DNA of 64,000 nucleotides from Diaporthe sp. PMI_573. Taxonomy: Eukaryota; Ascomycota; Sordariomycetes; Diaporthales; Diaporthaceae. Below the pieces are notes generated by a model that saw nothing but the letters and a program-made list of their open reading frames with translations, was not told the DNA's origin and did no database searches. Below, in pieces: positions 1 to 10,445 of this stretch; within the stretch, counting starts at the first letter, position 1, and the number at the start of each line of letters is the position of its first letter. The stretch is taken from the NCBI GenBank assembly GCA_021399435.1, contig JAJTUP010000016.1, positions 868,001 to 932,000 on the forward strand, in the 5' to 3' direction. The position numbers and the translations under genes were made by a program.

Positions 1-1
1 C

Positions 2-880
2 AATCCGACGTACCTCGATGATCCCAAGTTCGCGGCCGTCCTTGCCGAGCAATTCGAAAGCCTCTCCCCCGAAAATGAGATGAAGTGGTCGTTCATACAC
101 CCGACCAAAGAGGGCTACAACTGGGAAGCGATCGACCGCCTCGTTGACTTCGCGGCACAAAACAACATGGTGTTCAAGGGCCACGGGCTCATATCGAGCT
201 GCTGCAACCCCGACTATCTGCTCAACATCACTGACCCCACATCTCTTCGGGCTGCGATGACGGCGCACTTCGAGGCGGTGTTGCACCGGTATGACGGCAA
301 GATAGATCGCTGGGATGTCGTCACCGAAGCCCTCGAGACGATGGGCGGCGGCCTTCAAGCCAACGATTTCTACAAACTACTCGGCCCCGGTTACATCGAA
401 GACGCCTTCCGCATCGCCCGGGCGGCAGCCCCAAATGCCAAGCTGTTGATCAATGAGAATCTCGTTGAGTCACTGCCCGGAAAACGCCAGGAGCTCTACG
501 ACTTGGTCTCTGGGCTAGTGGCCGGCGGCGTCCCGGTAGATGGGGTCGCCCTACAGATGCACATCACCAACGTAGCCCCAACGCCGGGCGTTCTCACGGA
601 CATGGTCAACTCTTACACTGCACTCGGATTGGAAGTGTCAATCGCAGAATTGGATGTTCACTCGCTCGACGACGCTGTAGTGACCGAAATCTATGGTGCG
701 GTCATGAAGGAGGCTCTCGAGGCAGGAATCACCGACATTAGCTTCTGGGGCTTCACGGACAAGCACGCTTACACCTGGCTGGAGGGTGCGAAGCCACTGA
801 TTTTCGACGAAAACTACTGCCCCAAGGGTTCGTTTTACGCCACACACGCGGCCCTTGAGAACTTCGCGAATGGTCTTTGA
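2..880 (+). CDS. GH10 endo-1,4-beta-xylanase-like protein, 5' truncated by window edge
   Basis: Glycoside hydrolase family 10 TIM-barrel domain, predicted to act on beta-1,4-xylan outside the cell. The frame is open from base 2, so the signal peptide and first barrel strands lie left of the window; the stop is TGA at 878-880. Recognisable GH10 landmarks are SPENEMKW, then WDVVTEAL (acid/base Glu codon at 326-328), the GVALQMHI strand, SIAELDVH (nucleophile Glu codon at 650-652), and FWGFTDKHAYTW near the end. Two normally strict features differ. The Asn before the acid/base Glu (WDVVNEA in classical members) is Thr, and the substrate-site RGHTLVWH segment reads KGHGLISSC. Both catalytic glutamates remain, so an active hydrolase with altered specificity is possible. 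No carbohydrate-binding module follows the barrel. Family assignment is firm; substrate is inferred. Confidence 0.85.
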   Translation, partial: NPTYLDDPKFAAVLAEQFESLSPENEMKWSFIHPTKEGYNWEAIDRLVDFAAQNNMVFKGHGLISSCCNPDYLLNITDPTSLRAAMTAHFEAVLHRYDGKIDRWDVVTEALETMGGGLQANDFYKLLGPGYIEDAFRIARAAAPNAKLLINENLVESLPGKRQELYDLVSGLVAGGVPVDGVALQMHITNVAPTPGVLTDMVNSYTALGLEVSIAELDVHSLDDAVVTEIYGAVMKEALEAGITDISFWGFTDKHAYTWLEGAKPLIFDENYCPKGSFYATHAALENFANGL

Positions 881-1947
881 AGGTACCGCTTGCCGTTGTG
901 GTTCAGGACGTACCTGTATACTCCTAGAAGCCAGCGTCGACTTGCTGGAATTGACGGATATAAGTCAGCTGCTTCATCTCTGAACCTCGACTCGTGACGG
1001 TCCAAGTTTGATATTGGGAAAAGAGTGAGGACATCAAGGTGTATGTTATTTACACTAGAGCTAGCTATCATAAAAGCACGGGTTTTATATACTGCTAGAA
1101 TGCAACTAACAGCAATGCCCGCTGCGAGTCGTTTGCTACCTATCTAGCCAATTCACTTTGGAATTGCCTCCCACCCGCCTCCCCCAGGTGAATATATGAC
1201 CACTGGGTGAATGCCCTCACATTCACTTGATTCTGCCGCTTGTGCAGACGATTTCAGTCCGCGCTACACCACTACTTGGTCCCCAAGACCATGGTGACCT
1301 TCGTCTTCCCTTTCTTCCACACTCCAACCCGGAATGCTGCTTATTCCTGGTCCCACACAGGTTATGCACCCTTGCAGCCTACTCCTCCCTTCTTCTTCGT
1401 TTTTGAAGGTTACCTTCCCCTTCTGATTATTAGTGATCAATAATTCTGCTGGTCGTAGTCAACAGCATCTGGCATCTTGTTTGCCCGCCATCAACGACAC
1501 GCTCGTCGCCGCCTCGCAGGCACGACGACTTGCCCGCCAACCTAACAAACAACACTTGGGTCGTCATTTTCAACCCACATCCGAAGCCCTTCTTGCTTTG
1601 ACCGAGCAGCACGAAACTCAACCTCCTCCGCCGAATTAAAGTCGCAAACGGACCACCAGGAGGCAAAAGAAAAGAAAAGGTGCCGGCGGGGAATTCAGTG
1701 ATTCTCTTTACGAGTAATGGGCTTCGCCCACCCTCAGCGCTTCTATCTCGAAAAGGTCTTCCATGGTCGAGCTATCCACTCCCTTACGCACTCAATCACC
1801 TCAACTCAACCAAACCCAACTCGACCGCAAATCAACTCATCTGTATCCATGCTCTTTTCTGGGTGACACTTGATTCCACCTGCGTCCTCGACAACAACCT
1901 GAATCCGATCCTAAACTCTTTGGCACTGAATCAAGACGAAGCTCATC
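881..1947. other. Intergenic region and probable 5' UTR
   Basis: No convincing gene. Pyrimidine-rich tracts around 1290-1420 and 1750-1870 fit the leader or promoter of the gene starting at 1948. Confidence 0.5.
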
Positions 1948-2943
1948 ATGCCCCGGCCCAGTACATCAGAAATGGAGGTTAGAGTGGAACGGGAAACGGC
2001 TCTGGCTTTGGGTCAAGTGGGCAGCTTGCGCTGCCTGTTGGGGATCAGGTACGATCATCATGATCGGCACTCCGTGCCAGTCATCGCCTGGGCCAGAAGA
2101 GAAGCGGGAGAAGTAAGCCAGAATCTACTGAAAGGAGCAGGACTGGATACCGAGACGGGCAATTTCACGTTTGTCCTGAATGGTATTCAGCTGGAAAAAC
2201 ACCCCCACCGCTCCTACATATGCTACGATCTTCATCTGGAGAAATACAGCTGCGAAGCCCGCGAAAGGATTGACCGAAGCATTCGGCAACCAATCCATGT
2301 GATTACAAAGAGGGGGGACGTCTTCATTGCGCGCAGGGCACCCAAGTGCGACACGAAAGTTGCTCTTTTCTTGGAGCGATTTCAGAAACGTCATCGAATA
2401 CAGCGACCGTTCTTCCATGACACTGAGAACCCTCCACTCTACCGTAACGGCAAACGCTTGGAAAAGCCCTGGGTCAAGGATGCCGAGAAGAACGTCGAGA
2501 ACGACGCCACGAGCAAGGTCGAGATTTCCCTCGACATGATCGTCGATTTCATGTTCGAGAAGTTGAAGGAGCGGGTAGAGGCCCAGCGGATCGTTGAGAA
2601 TGACATCGAGGAGTGGGTCGAGAAATTTGTTGATAATTTCGTCGAGCACATCATCGAGAAGTTGATGCAGGAGCCAGAGGTCATGAACATCGCCAATGAT
2701 GCCGTCAAGAAGGAAATTGAGAAGAAATTTGAGCTCATCATCGAGAAACTGAAGGAGAAGGTTGGGGCCAAAAAGATGGTCGAGAGATTGAAGGAGCAGG
2801 CTGCGGCCAAGAGGAATGGCGAGAACCATGCCAATAAGAATGGCAACAATTATGCGGAGGAGGATGAGGGAGGATCGAGACCAGACCGAGAAGGAGATGA
2901 TGGGCAGGCTATTGGAGCGCAAAATACCGAGTCCGAGGATTAG
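1948..2943 (+). CDS. Hypothetical protein with long charged helical C-terminal half
   Basis: An unspliced 331-residue reading frame starting at ATG 1948 with no family I recognise. The N-terminal ~180 residues look globular (mixed hydrophobic strands, several His and Arg). Residues ~185-295 are Lys/Glu-rich with a heptad-like spacing of Ile, Val, Phe and Leu (repeated forms such as VEKFVDNFVEHIIEKL and IIEKLKEKV), which predicts amphipathic helix or coiled coil. The last ~35 residues are acidic and disordered. No signal peptide or membrane segment is seen. The same DNA also has long open frames on the minus strand (2125-2922 and 2439-2849). These are explained by the repetitive GAG/AAG/ATC codon pattern, and the plus frame is preferred because it has the helical periodicity and an upstream pyrimidine-rich leader. 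It may be a lineage-specific gene. Confidence 0.55.
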   Translation: MPRPSTSEMEVRVERETALALGQVGSLRCLLGIRYDHHDRHSVPVIAWARREAGEVSQNLLKGAGLDTETGNFTFVLNGIQLEKHPHRSYICYDLHLEKYSCEARERIDRSIRQPIHVITKRGDVFIARRAPKCDTKVALFLERFQKRHRIQRPFFHDTENPPLYRNGKRLEKPWVKDAEKNVENDATSKVEISLDMIVDFMFEKLKERVEAQRIVENDIEEWVEKFVDNFVEHIIEKLMQEPEVMNIANDAVKKEIEKKFELIIEKLKEKVGAKKMVERLKEQAAAKRNGENHANKNGNNYAEEDEGGSRPDREGDDGQAIGAQNTESED

Positions 2944-3604
2944 AAGAATGTTGCTCGGCCTGATTCAAGGTGAAGAGCAGCATGATCGGAGGGATACTGG
3001 TCGCAACTAACATGGCGGTTCTAGTAGGTTGTTCATGGCCACGGCTTAATAATCACTCACAAAAAATGTACCAATAGTTTTCTTGAAGGAAGCCGGCCCC
3101 CAGGTGAAGTTCAAACAGCATTTGAACTCTGTATGTTCAGTGGTACCATGTTGAATATAGATCCCCCACACTGCCAGTCGAATTCAACGTTCTGGTACGT
3201 GTGGGTCCTTCCAGCTTCGAATGGCCACAAAGATAGAAGCTCTCCCATTGGACATTATGTTTTCCCCAAAACTGCCCTATCAGCAATACGAATCAATGCC
3301 CAAAGGATTTGGTCGTTCAACAAAGCAATGTGTTTGGGGAGATTGTCTAACAAAGACCCACTACATAAACTGGCCAAGGACGGTCTACAAGGTGGCAGGA
3401 GCTCAAACATCGGTATTTATTTATCCTGAAACTGACACAACAGCATGCCGAGCGATTCTCTTGGAGCCCTTCCAGACCTTACCCCGGGAATCTAGTCACA
3501 TTATTCATAAGCATGAACATGTCGCAGATATTCATAGCTGATCAAACGGAAGGGCCACAAGCGCGACGAGAGCCTTTGTTACCAGAGCAATTTTCATAAC
3601 TAAC
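2944..3604. other. Intergenic, nothing recognised
   Basis: Only short frames without coding character are present. It separates the helical hypothetical gene from the pair of very small genes. Confidence 0.4.
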
Positions 3605-3977
3605 ATGTCGAATTCAAACGGAAACCACGGCTCATCACTGGAGACCTTTCACAACGCCGCTGTTTCATATAATGCGCCAGGGGCCTGGAACGAATGTCCC
3701 CCCCCCCCGAAGGAACCAACCGACAAACCAGAACCGGACAATCCATTTCAGGACTACGAAGGTGAGACATGATAGAAGTGAACAAGAGCCTCTTTACAAG
3801 CGGTCGTCTTAGAAAGCCATTGAAAACTGGCAATCGCAATATGAAGGCAGGAAGTTATATACCCCTGATCAGCCCCGAGAGAAAATTGGCATGCCTCCAC
3901 TCGAAGCTTCATTCAACCCACAATTTGCCTGTCTGTATCCAAAGCCTCAACCTGAGAAAATCACGTCGTTAATTTAG
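3605..3977 (+). CDS. Small hypothetical protein, two exons (about 105 aa)
   Basis: Proposed exons 3605-3761 and 3817-3977. Exon 1 starts at ATG 3605 and crosses an 11-base C run coding four prolines. It ends in DNPFQDYE before a consensus GTGAGA donor. The downstream segment reads IENWQSQYEGRKLY and then LEASFNPQFACLYPKP before TAG, which looks strongly coding. The phases join only if the acceptor is AAG at 3814-3816; the better-looking TAG at 3810-3812 would put the exon out of frame. A miscounted base in the C run could also change this. There is no signal peptide or known domain; the product is Pro-, Trp- and Gln-rich. It sits just upstream of another very small gene in the same direction. 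Function unknown. Confidence 0.5.
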
Positions 3978-3988
3978 AGACTTCCAAC

Positions 3989-4294
3989 ATGTGCGTGTAT
4001 GAACTTAAGACATGCCCCTGCATTCATCCTCCGAAAAGAGCGGGCGAACATCGGCAAAAGTGTGGGGCAATTGTCGAGATAAAGGTCGAGCTCTGCAAGG
4101 AGAAGAACAACCCAGACAAGATACCTTGCCTCGGGCGTCCTGAAAATACCCGCGACGGAGTGGCTGCCTGGAAATGCGAGTTCTGCAGAGTCCGCGCTTC
4201 AGGGGGATCTGCCTCTACGTCTTCCTCCTCTAGTGGCTACCCTACCAGTGGCGGCTCCGCGGTTTCGGAGAGGTCGTTCTTTGGCAGCCTATAA
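3989..4294 (+). CDS. Small cysteine-rich hypothetical protein (101 aa)
   Basis: Single-exon frame beginning MCVYELKTCPCIHP, only 11 bases after the previous gene's stop. It has eight cysteines before residue 70, including CPC near the start and CEFC before the tail, followed by a Ser/Gly-rich low-complexity tail. The opening resembles the family of small fungal proteins beginning MCxYE with paired cysteines and histidines, which suggests metal binding. That family has no settled function. There is no secretion signal, so it is not a typical effector. The tight spacing to the upstream gene could mean that the two frames belong to one transcript or that one is a spliced extension of the other, but I found no consistent splice joining them. 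Confidence 0.5.
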   Translation: MCVYELKTCPCIHPPKRAGEHRQKCGAIVEIKVELCKEKNNPDKIPCLGRPENTRDGVAAWKCEFCRVRASGGSASTSSSSSGYPTSGGSAVSERSFFGSL

Positions 4295-4667
4295 GCTTCT
4301 TCGCAGCCAGCACTTGAAATGGGGCATTTATCAACCGGGTATGTTGCAGTCAGATCGTGATCCTTTTCGAACACAATGTGTCTAACCTTGTCTAAGTGTA
4401 GCCTCGTACTTGGCGTACGGTTTTCAAGTCCTGGCCGGTTGACGCCACATCACCAACCGCGGCTCTTATGCGGTCCTCAGATTTAGCCAATATCCAGATA
4501 CCCAGCTCATTGAGTGAATCAGCATCCACGTCAGAGAACCTGCAAGTGGCAACACATGGTGCTGCAAATCATGGGCTGCGACCTGAGCTGGAATTATCTA
4601 TTGTATTTTCATGTGATTGAACCATTCATTGCCCCGTTTGTCGTGTCTGCAATGTTTCTCCAATAGG
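4295..4667. other. Short intergenic region between convergent genes
   Basis: Contains the 3' ends of the small Cys-rich gene (+) and the HET gene (-). No gene seen. Confidence 0.4.
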
Positions 4668-6560
4668 CTATTTGATCTCGAAAACCACGTCTTCAGTCTC
4701 ATGTTGCTCTGCCTCCCCATACATTATGCCGTGAACATAGGCCTCGTCCATCAGTTTATATCTTCCATCTGCTGTAGTTCTCCTTAGCAAGAATGGGGTC
4801 CTGAAACCTTTGAAAACACAAACTAAGTCACCCGTTCTCGCAAGACTACTGCCCACCCCTATTCTTCCCCGAGCGGTGGAAAAGTAGGCTCTGTGCCTTA
4901 AATTCTGCTCCACCGCCTCTGCGATGCACATGAAGTTGACGATTGCCGTGCGATCACCACCAGGCCTCCAGTACTCCAGAACGTCAGCCTTGCAAGGTTC
5001 CTGGTGCAGAAAGTGTTTCTTCCAGGAGTGGTACGTCTCAATCGTCCAGGGCTGCATGCCAGGATGCATGTTGGGCATCTCAGCTGTCAGCGTTGCAAAA
5101 TGCGCATTCAATGCGGTCTCTTCGTCCGGATACGAGGATCGAGCTAGGGCGAGACATTCCTCCTCAAACTCGAGGATGGCATCCGAGGTCTCCTTGGGAA
5201 TTGTGACGTGGAATAGTGCATCGAGGTTATCAAATGCCCAGTCTGGGTCAGAACCCCGTATTTCCCTGGTCTTTGACTCCCATTCTGGGTCCATCGTCGT
5301 GGCCCAGGGCAAACAACTGGGCCCAACACTCTTGACCTCGTCGACAATGTAGCCACGAAGAATTAGCCTGTGTCCATCCTCAGCTTCCAACAGGCTGTGG
5401 CAAACTTCGGTAGATCGACTCGCGCGAAAGGCAGGGTTGTTCTCAAACCACTGCAGCGACATATTCGCTGCGAGATTTGGCACCCAGGACGGACACCCAG
5501 GCACGGTGTCCGTCGCCCTGCAGTGGTACAGGATAGTCTCAGGACCAAAGACGTTAATGCACGCCCGCGCGAAGTTCTCCGAGACCTGTCCGAACGAGAG
5601 TGAGTAATCGACCGTCAAGCTCCTTCGTATTTCCTCCGGTACCACGCCCAGGAGGCCAAAAACACGATCTCGAGGATCAGAGCACAGCTTCCAGCGTGAG
5701 ATCCGCAGCCAGATCCAGAAGAGCTGAGGATCATCGTACCGTAGTACTATGTCGGGCCACAGGTTCGCCCGCCTGATCATCATGGCCAGGCGGAATGCCG
5801 CATGGAACTGCAGCGTCTTTGGCTCGCCTTCCTGTGTGCGTCCATGTGGGAACAACACGTCCACGAAGGACAGCTTTATGGCAACCTCTGCGATCTGGGA
5901 TATTATTCCGAAATGACAGCTCTTTGTGCCGACCCGTAGGCGCAGGTCGGACGCTAAAATTGCTTCTTGCATAGTCCACACGCAGTTGAACCACGGGGAC
6001 ATGAAGAGGTCACCCAGGCCGACCCACTGGGGGCCGGGGAGCTGGGAGAAATCATAGGAGGTGCGGGTCTGGATCGTGAGGAGCAACAGGCAGAGTGTAT
6101 CCCTGATCGGGGCAGCGTGCTCGACGACTTGCTCCAGCAGCTCGTTGCCGTCGCCGAGTGAGATCCAGACCTGCCTCGCTTGGGAGTAGATGCGAGACAT
6201 GAGCTGCACCTGGATTGACTTTTCGGCAGTGTCTGACTGGCTAATACAGACTGCATCTATCCAAATGGGTAGAGTGCTATTTTCATCTTGGGCTGCGTGC
6301 CAAAACTTCAGCATGCTTAAGACGTTATCGGTGGCGAGGATATATGACGAGTTGCCGCAAGTGATTCTATGTCGGGGACTTTGCATTTCCCACGCATACG
6401 ATAAAGCGACATATTTGGGATTGGAATCCAGGTCGACGGCTTCAATTGAAAGCTCAAGGCTATCGGAGTTCTTGAGACTTAAAAGACGTATTTGGTGAGG
6501 ACCGAGGTGCTCATAGTCATAGCTGCAAGTCGCGTTTTGGCCTGTGGCGGTGCCTTCCAT
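4668..6560 (-). CDS. HET-domain protein (heterokaryon incompatibility type), 630 aa
   Basis: Unspliced gene on the minus strand starting at ATG 6558-6560. The N-terminus carries the three classic HET blocks: IRLLSLK (residues ~24-30), YVALSYAWE (~50-58), and PIWIDAVCISQSD (~98-110) followed by RIYSQARQVWISLGD. Near the middle is DPRDRVFGLLG, the usual downstream HET-protein motif that precedes the Y-S segment, here DYSLSFGQV. HET-domain proteins mediate self/non-self recognition and regulated cell death after hyphal fusion in filamentous ascomycetes. Most genomes carry dozens of paralogues, so a specific incompatibility role cannot be claimed. No NACHT, WD40 or ankyrin partner domain follows; the C-terminal ~300 residues are the uncharacterised HET tail. 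No broken reading frame or missing block was seen. Confidence 0.9.
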   Translation of the reverse strand: MEGTATGQNATCSYDYEHLGPHQIRLLSLKNSDSLELSIEAVDLDSNPKYVALSYAWEMQSPRHRITCGNSSYILATDNVLSMLKFWHAAQDENSTLPIWIDAVCISQSDTAEKSIQVQLMSRIYSQARQVWISLGDGNELLEQVVEHAAPIRDTLCLLLLTIQTRTSYDFSQLPGPQWVGLGDLFMSPWFNCVWTMQEAILASDLRLRVGTKSCHFGIISQIAEVAIKLSFVDVLFPHGRTQEGEPKTLQFHAAFRLAMMIRRANLWPDIVLRYDDPQLFWIWLRISRWKLCSDPRDRVFGLLGVVPEEIRRSLTVDYSLSFGQVSENFARACINVFGPETILYHCRATDTVPGCPSWVPNLAANMSLQWFENNPAFRASRSTEVCHSLLEAEDGHRLILRGYIVDEVKSVGPSCLPWATTMDPEWESKTREIRGSDPDWAFDNLDALFHVTIPKETSDAILEFEEECLALARSSYPDEETALNAHFATLTAEMPNMHPGMQPWTIETYHSWKKHFLHQEPCKADVLEYWRPGGDRTAIVNFMCIAEAVEQNLRHRAYFSTARGRIGVGSSLARTGDLVCVFKGFRTPFLLRRTTADGRYKLMDEAYVHGIMYGEAEQHETEDVVFEIK

Positions 6561-7036
6561 AGTTTTGGATTTTCGAGATACGGCTTGAGGATCCCAATGA
6601 AAGTTAAGTTAGAGTCGAGGACAATTGTCCTTATATTTGACCCGGGAGATGGAGGATGCGGGTGGCTGGACAGGCTATACTTCTTTAAGTACACGTACCT
6701 GCACATTCGCAGTACTGTAAGTACTACGCCAGGGGGTGGCGGTCTTCTTGGCAGCTGAATTTAAGGTGAGACATTTGTAGATCCCGTGATGGACTTGATG
6801 AATCGCGAGGGGCAGAATTTGGTCGGACAAGGGAAAATTTGAACACTCCTAGTAGTGTATGCATATGATGCCTGTATATTCGAGTAATTTAGTCATTAAA
6901 GTGAGTATGAATATAGACTACATGCGGTCTGTATTCACGGAAGCACACACTACGTGGCCATTTTTTACCCCGGACCAATACCCAAACTATGAGTCATTGA
7001 GCAGATACCAGTCTTCGTTCTCAAAGTACTGCGCGT
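6561..7036. other. Intergenic region upstream of the HET gene
   Basis: About 480 bases between the HET start and the 3' end of the lactonase gene. No gene recognised. Confidence 0.4.
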
Positions 7037-8773
7037 CTATTGCAAGGCGACGCCCGATGCGGCCAGGGTGGCATAGAAGAGCTTCGTCTTGCCCATGATG
7101 ATCATGCGCCCCTCGCCCGCAAACTGGAAGTTGGCGGCGACGATGCCCGTATAGATCTTCCCAAGAAGCTTCCCGGAGTTGTTCCAGACGTGCACGCCGT
7201 CGTTGGTGCCAGCGTAGACGTTGCCCTTGGAGTCGCAGTGGATACCTAGAGTAAAATACAATCCAGCTGGTCAGTCACCGCTGCAAGAGTAAGGAAACGT
7301 CGGACTCTCCCGCTGCTGGACTTACCGTCAGGAAGGCGAGCATGGACGTGCGCGAAAGTCTTGCGGTTCTCCCATGTGCCGTCTGGCTGAACTTCATATC
7401 GATAGCTGTGCATATTTGTTAACCCCCCCTAACCAAAACGGAGAATTTGGACCAAGATGCGTACACTGTAGCCGGCTTGGTCATGTTCATGCCGAAAAGC
7501 GCTTGGCTCATTCCAGTGTCCGTTACATAGGCGTAGCTGCCATCGGGTGAGAAGGTGAGTCCTGCACACAGAAAGGTTCGTCAGTCTCTCCTCGGCTCGT
7601 ATTCTGGCTGGCTGGTAGAATATCAACTCAATATTGTTATTTCGAAACATACCATTTGGCGAGACATGATCGTCGGTCACAACGGTGAGCGCGCCGGTTG
7701 TGGGGTTCAGGCGGTACACCTGGTTCGGCAGACCAGGCTCAGGGCGGAAGTACTGCCAGTACCCATACTGGGTGTCTGTGAAGTAGATGTCGCCGTTGCG
7801 GGGGTTCACCGAGACGTCGTTCAAGGAGTTGAACTGCCTGCCAAAGTAGTTGTTGACGAGCACTGTGAATAAGTCAGCTGTGTGCTGGTTCTAGAATCGC
7901 CCTTGGGAGATGAGAGTTCCCCGGGTTCACTCACGAGTCGTGTTGTATGGCTCGACAGGGTTCATTAGGTATAATGCAGATGGAATTTCTTCTCCTTGGC
8001 CCTCGCCTGCGAAGATGATGTTGCCCTTGTAGTTGGTTCCGCCTAAGTCGAACTACATCAGCATTCACGCATTTCACTTACGGGTATCTCTTTAACGTAC
8101 CGTTGGGGTTGATAACCTGGGGGTTCGACGGCACGGTGTGAACAGTGACTGCCTCAGCGCCAAGTGATCCGGTGCGCAGCGCTTCTGCGTCCGCGAGCGA
8201 GATCTTCTGAACGATGGACGACTTGTTCAGACCAGTGCCAGCGGCAGGTGCTCCGGCATTTTGGACGAAGAAGACTTCATCCGTGGGTGGGTACCTTTGT
8301 TTCCACAAGTCAGCGTCCCGGTACCCATGCTAGGTAATTGTGCAGTCTTTGTGTGCCCACCATGTCACGGCCTCGTGGAAGAGCGGGTCCGACTCCGACT
8401 CCGCAAGCAAAGTCAACGAAGGATCACTGCCTATGATATCGTAGAAGTCCGGGTCATAGACATGGAAAGGCTTCTCCGTGAGAGACTCGTGGGTAACGCC
8501 GGGCCAAATGAACTCCTACAGCAAGCATGGTCAGCCATCTTTCTGCGACTCAGTAGCCTGAGGTGACATCTGTCACAGAATGCATACCGTAGTAGCGTTA
8601 GCCTTCGATGGAGGCAATACCTCTTCCAAGACAAGGAAGCTCCTCTGATCAATGATCTGAGCTTTCTCCGGCAGGGGTCTCTCGGCCGAGGACGCGGCCT
8701 GGGCATGGACTCCAGCAAAGGAGCCAAGGCCCTCGAGAAGAGCAAGGCCGGTAGCAAGTCTTACGGAAGTCAT
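7037..8773 (-). CDS. Secreted SMP-30/gluconolactonase-like lactonohydrolase, 8 exons, 412 aa
   Basis: Exons in transcript order: 8588-8773, 8361-8515, 8101-8294, 7935-8042, 7653-7862, 7465-7561, 7326-7405, 7037-7245. All junction phases close and give 412 residues. It begins with a signal peptide (MTSVRLATGLALLEGLG, cleavage near GVHAQA). The six-bladed propeller typical of SMP-30/LRE lactonases is visible as FHEAV..YPPTDEVFFV, FAGEGQGEEIPSALYLMNP, SLNDVSVNPRNGDIYFTDT, LTFSPDGSYAYVTDTG and DGIHCDSKGNVYAGTNDGV. Its Asp, Asn and Glu residues normally bind the Ca2+ or other divalent ion. These enzymes hydrolyse aldono- or other sugar lactones. Fungal relatives include the secreted lactonohydrolases. 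One acceptor, before exon 3, is AAG rather than CAG or TAG; all others are consensus. The exact lactone substrate is not predictable. Confidence 0.88.
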
Positions 8774-10445
8774 ACCTACTATGTCCTATGTTGCGTTTGA
8801 CTGGTCCCTGAGCTAGGAGTGCAACGTCTACCAAGACGTCAAGGACTACCAATGGTTCTGACTTGATCTTTATACCTAAATGCCAAGCTCTTTATACCTG
8901 GACGCCAAGCTCTACGACTCCACCTCTCTTCTAGCCATCGTCACTGCAGCTAAGGGGCCAGAGAGGGTAGCCATTTCGGCTGTTCGCCGCGTGCCCCATC
9001 GACTGATTCGAAGGACATGGGTCGCAGCCGGAAAAGCCTTCTAGTACACTACGTACGAGTGCTTGGCAGCAACCATGAGGGACTACGCAGCCCCCCTTTG
9101 GATAGGTAGGTGCGGATATTTATCCGATTCCTGGACGTCAAGAACAAGGGTCTTTTTCTCTTTCGATGTCACGAGAGCGGAAGAGCAAAGATCCAGGAAA
9201 TTGCACGACACTTGCTGGACGCCAAGAAAACAGGGTGTTAGTTGCGGGGTGCGGGGTGCAGGCCTGTGGGGAAGAAACATGGAATCTGCCGTCTATTGCA
9301 ACCAAAGTATTGCTCGCCCCCTGTAAGGTTCTCCCCCCCCCTTGTCTTCATGCTCTACGCTCATCAACCTCTATTTCTCTGGCTACAAACCTGCACTAAC
9401 TCATTATTACTTGCATCTGAACGTCTTGTATACGACTCTTAAGACACAGAATTACCCATTATCTCTACTTCCACTGGTGGCCGATTTTGTGTAGCCTGGG
9501 AAAACGTGTGTGATTGCATCGAGTGCGGCACGGAGCGGGTAGGAGCCCCGAGGCCGGGTCAAAGTGTTAACCAACTACGCCCGCCGACATCGCAGCACAT
9601 GGAAATCCCACCAGGATGCTGGCAAGAAACACTCACATCTGCAGTCAATTCCATTTATATCCTATAATTCTACTTTTAATTGATAAGGGGCATATTCTAT
9701 ATTGCCTTGGTAGGATTCTATGTCTGGATACAGCTGGGAAAACAACAGTTTTCCACACCTGTCCAGAAGTATGCGTGAGCAATTAAATCGAGGTGATTTG
9801 TGCAAGTTGATTGAGAATGAAATCAAAAATCCCCGAATCACCCTAGAGACAACTCAATGTTTTGCTGCGCAGCACTGTTGAACGACGCTATTTACATCGC
9901 TGTCCTCTCTCCCAAGGTTCCCACGGTGGGCATCCCCAAGGTATTTGAAATCTCTCAGCGACATCGCGAGGACGGCAATGACTTGTAAATGGCACGGACT
10001 GATGTGTGTTCCACACAGCCCCCAGCGTTGATGTCTTGTGCATGGATATCTGGAGATTTCCTAGGTACCTTGGTAGTACAGTGTCGGGGCAGAGGACAGG
10101 AGGGAGAACGCCACCGCCCCTCAGGAAGATGTTCCTTGCGCCTGGGCCTAGTCAAGTACATGAAATACAAGCATGCAGAAAAAATTAAATGCAAAACTTT
10201 AAGAACACAACATCAAAAGAGGGAGGGGGGACATTGGAGAATGGCAGTGTCGCATCAACTGTGTCCATTAATCTTTTCTGTAGACCCTCCTGGACTAACT
10301 AGACTGATAACAATTTCGACAAACAGAACGGCCACATATGGGTTGCTTCCCTCAGGTTCCAGCCGAGCCTGATGAGGATGATCCGGGAACGGACCAGTCC
10401 TCGACGACGGGCACACCAAACCACCACTCCCAACCTCTGCTGTGC
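8774..10445. other. Intergenic region, 1.7 kb, no gene recognised
   Basis: Holds the lactonase promoter at the left, a short C run near 9330, and otherwise no frame with coding character, tRNA or clear repeat. Confidence 0.4.

Noticed and set aside
2125..2922. 265-codon minus-strand frame opposite the helical hypothetical gene
   Set aside because: Leu/Ile/Asp-rich output of complementary GAG/ATC codons; no motif or start context. Kept only as an observation.
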